This document shows, in pieces, positions 60,900-64,000 of a stretch of 64,000 nucleotides of DNA. Source of the DNA: Pogonophryne albipinna (lineage: Eukaryota > Chordata > Actinopteri > Perciformes > Artedidraconidae); assembly GCA_028583405.1 (NCBI GenBank), contig CM053256.1:1668424-1732423 (forward strand). The letters run 5' to 3'. Within the stretch, counting starts at the first letter, position 1. Every line of letters begins with the position of its first letter. The position numbers and the translations under genes were made by a program. Under the pieces are notes generated by a model. It did no database searches, was not told the DNA's origin, and was given only the letters and a program-made list of their open reading frames with translations.

Positions 60900-63800
60900 T
60901 GTTTTTCAACTTTAATACTTTAATAACTGATAAAAGGCCCTCTCCTCCCAATTTTTTTTCCCATCACTCTCTGTTTATGTTTCAATGACACAACCTCAAA
61001 TCCAATATGGCCGCACAGTGAGAGGAATGCTAACAAAACTCATAGTTCAAATTAGTGATGGCAAAATGAAGCTTTGAATGAAGCATCGAACCACTTGGAC
61101 GTGTCGGAAATAGGTTCATTTCTCGAAGCTTCAGTTACAGCGACCTCTCCTGGCGAAGGGCAAGGCTGCAGTGGGTTTAACGACATGTATTATTTATTTG
61201 TTTGACATAGTATAGATATGAAGATGAAATCACGATTCCTACATTTTTGATGGCATCATAACAATCATGATAAAATATGTTTTAAATAGTTTAATCCAAT
61301 CTAAATCCTTCAAATGTGTTATTCTATTTACAATTTCACGTGTTGCAGTCTTATAATACTTCCTTGTTAAATGTACTGAATGAAAAGCCTTTAGAAGACT
61401 TCCAGGAAATACACCACGACATGGATCCGCATTTGAGTGAATATGCTGAGTTTCATTACCCCGGTGTTGCAAATAATGAGAAACGTTGTTACTTCGCAGT
61501 GAATATTCAGAAAAAACACGAGTTCCTCTTTTGCTGGTACTCAACCAAAAGTACTGTTTAAGGTGAAAAGCAGTCAATTCTCATTTCTAAGGAATGAATG
61601 TGTGTTATTTTTGCTTGATAAAGGACTCCAAGGATGAATTGACTAGTCTGGCTTTACGTATTTGGCCTTCATTTTCTGTTAAAGTTCCAGCACTACAGTC
61701 TCTTCCGTTTACACTGCAATATTTGAATGTTAATTATGGCTTACCTTTGAATTCAAAGTGTATTGCTATTTTAATATTTCAGCATTTCAATCAGGAGAGA
61801 CCTCATTTTATTTTAAGAACATTTATTGACACGTCATATGACAAATGTTAAGTCTTTGGCGATTAGACCCCGATCCTGAAATCGTATATCTAAAGGGGGA
61901 AATGCAGCCTTGAGCATATAGGGAACCCCCCGGGGTCTAGACACTGGTGATGATGCTGAAGATCTGGATTTGATGAGGAGATGGGATGAAGAGCAGGTGT
62001 GATGAGGTTTTTGGATTAACTATCCTGGCACTGGATATGATGAAAGGAGGTGGATGGGGAGGAGGCTGGCGGCAGCATGAACACCTGAAATCACAGCTGA
62101 CTGCAGGAGAGAGGAGAACCATTTTAAAGTTTGACTGCAGCACAGTGATTGGCTGCTGGTCATGGAGAATGAGGTGAATGTAATAGGTTATAGACAACGC
62201 CCGTGATGAGCTGATTATATGTAGCTGCGGAGTGTTACGGAAATCTTAGACCTAGTCAATACTGTGGAGATATACAAATCAGAATGATCAATCAATAAAC
62301 TGGTGAAACAAACAGAGTTGTCTTTCTGGTTCTTTATTCGAGGCCTCGAAGGTACAGGTCTCACAGAGTACAGAGTATTCTGGAAGAGTGCACACAGAGG
62401 CAAGTGTGTGTGTAGGTTTTATAGGATCTTGACAGTTCAACAACACTTCGTCACCTTTCACTGTGGCAGGGCTGGATGGAGAGATAAGCTACGCCTGCTT
62501 TCCAGAGGAACAGAAACTGTACATTGCGAATATAGTAAATCAGGAACTGGTTAAAGACAGTTAGAAGTGAGGAAAGCAGGAACTCATTGTGGAACAGGCA
62601 ACAGACACAGGAACTTGTTCAAGACACTGTGTTTGTCACCCAGACAATCTTAAGGTTAATCATAAGTCTAGCAAAGGACATAAACTGAAATACATCATCA
62701 TGGAACAACTGCATTTGGTTTTACCATATTAGGTAACATATAAAATGTGCCACTACAGGAGTGAATGTATATATAAGTCTTCCTGAAAGAACTTGCGCTG
62801 AGCTTCATTCAAACTGACTTGTAGAATAAACATCTCAATCTGAAGGACCTGCCACATCATTACAATGAAATGCTTGGTATCATTTTATAAATAGGCCTAT
62901 TTTGTGTTCTAAAGATTGCCTTCATTAATACATGTGTGTGGGTGGTCTACCATATTAGTGAAATCAATTTGACTTGTATGTCATCCTAAGGAGCCAGTCT
63001 GCCCGATGAGTACTTTTACTTTTGAAACCATAATACACCCTGCCGATAAAATGTGTTGAAAAATATTTTCAATCAAGGATTTTCTCTTTGTAAGAGCAGG
63101 AGAACCAAATCAGACACAAGACACATGAATATTGACATATTTACTAGGAAATGGAGCAGATCTTTACATATAGAAACGTAATCACAGTAATACTTTGAAA
63201 AGCCTACATGCTGCTCATCATTGACAAACTAGCCATTAAATCAACATAAGATAGATCAAGATAGACGTAGTTTAATGGCAGTAAACATTGATACAATCAT
63301 CAGTAATAAATGCACATATTTTTTGGAAGTAGCTCTAGCCAATAATCTTATAAAATACAACACCACAGATTAATGGCTGATGGTCACAAACAAGATGTAC
63401 CATGAAAAGCACACATAGCGCAAACTGTGGTACAGGATGCTTCGATGTGCTTCAAATGTCTCCCTGAGCACATAGTCTTACAAATCCTTGGATTTTCAAG
63501 GTATATCTGACCCATTAAACATCCCACATTGAAATCACAATCACACACCACTGAGGGGTCGAACAGGTTTGTTGCAGTCAGAACGGACTTACTTCTAATG
63601 GATTAGTTTCCAAATGATACTTTGAAAACACCACTAAGTTCAGCAGAAGGTTGCAAACATTACAATACAACACTTTCATTCAACCTTTATCAAAGCAGTG
63701 GGTGTCAGAATCCAAGTCAGTGGTTTCGGGGATTTTAAACAAAGTTAGTTACAGATTGATCACAAAGTCATCCATGTGTGTCCCTTTTTAAATGGAGAGA

Positions 63801-64000
63801 AAGTAAAGTGTTCAAGCTAGAGAAAATACTGGCACTGCAATCATAAAAGGTCATTTCAACATAAAAATAGACAGAAATGTAAACCGTTCCATCTAATCAG
63901 AGCACTTTAACAATCTTTCTGTCAATCAAATCCTGAGTGTAGTCTTCAAAACTGTTTTTTTTTTTTTTAAATCAGGTATTAAACGTATATATATCATCAC
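60900..64000. other. Unassigned region downstream
   Basis: Another CTTCGAAGC-type transposon end lies at 61055-61170. ORFs at 61.24-61.58 kb are open on both strands but resemble no family I know. A short AGGAGGTGGATGGGGAGGAG-type segment lies at about 62045. From 63.1 kb the sequence is AT-rich and could be a 3' UTR of a gene beyond the window; in mammals PTPRU neighbours MECR, but nothing in the sequence shows it. A poly(T) run is at 63955-63968. Confidence 0.35.

Noticed and set aside
61239..61577. 112-codon minus-strand ORF and overlapping plus-strand ORF
   Set aside because: Open on both strands without protein-like conservation pattern; next to transposon ends; no promoter or splice signals that stand out.
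63120..64000. 3' UTR of a neighbouring ptpru gene
   Set aside because: Only synteny in mammals suggests it; no coding exon or clear poly(A) arrangement in the window supports it.

Overview
This window is eukaryotic nuclear DNA, almost certainly from a teleost fish and probably a percomorph. Genes are spread over GT-AG introns, intergenic DNA is full of teleost-type DNA transposons (hAT, PIF/Harbinger and TTAA-flanked MITEs), and tRNA-derived SINEs and an L2-like LINE tail are present. Five single-copy vertebrate genes can be rebuilt exon by exon with clean phases: ppp1r8 (349 aa), themis2 (699 aa), rpa2 (274 aa), smpdl3b (451 aa) and mecr (378 aa). The order ppp1r8-themis2-rpa2-smpdl3b is the same as on human 1p35.3, and MECR also lies in that band.

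Layout. 1-9 kb: transposon-rich DNA with two hAT derivatives carrying BED-finger remnants, a NRF1/TOP-like promoter at about 2.95 kb, a cluster of Harbinger-type elements carrying MADF-domain exons, two exons of an uncharacterised teleost multicopy family, a third hAT MITE, and a terminal coding exon at 8.5 kb that would join the 3.0 kb start exon in frame as a 38-residue protein. 9.7-13.6 kb: a CYP4 family P450 on +, lacking its anchor exon and carrying one frameshift. 14-22.7 kb: a nested transposon cluster. 24.7-29.8 kb: ppp1r8 (-). 32.1-36.9 kb: themis2 (+). 39.0-47.0 kb: rpa2 (-). 50.4-55.8 kb: smpdl3b (+). 56.5-60.0 kb: mecr (-). 60-64 kb: more transposon sequence, a tRNA-like Pol III unit and unassigned DNA.

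The genes alternate in direction: ppp1r8/themis2 and rpa2/smpdl3b are head to head, while themis2/rpa2 and smpdl3b/mecr are tail to tail, the last pair with poly(A) signals only about 50 bp apart. They do not form one pathway: PP1 regulation and splicing (ppp1r8), leukocyte signalling (themis2), DNA replication and repair (rpa2), membrane lipid-phosphate metabolism (smpdl3b), mitochondrial fatty acid synthesis (mecr) and fatty-acid or xenobiotic oxidation (cyp4). No unmistakably new system was found. The leads are the candidate two-exon microprotein, transposon-borne CTCF-, ZNF143- and NRF1-like motifs close to genes, SINE/LINE tail sharing, and the damaged CYP4. All calls come from reading the sequence by eye; no database search or alignment was run.
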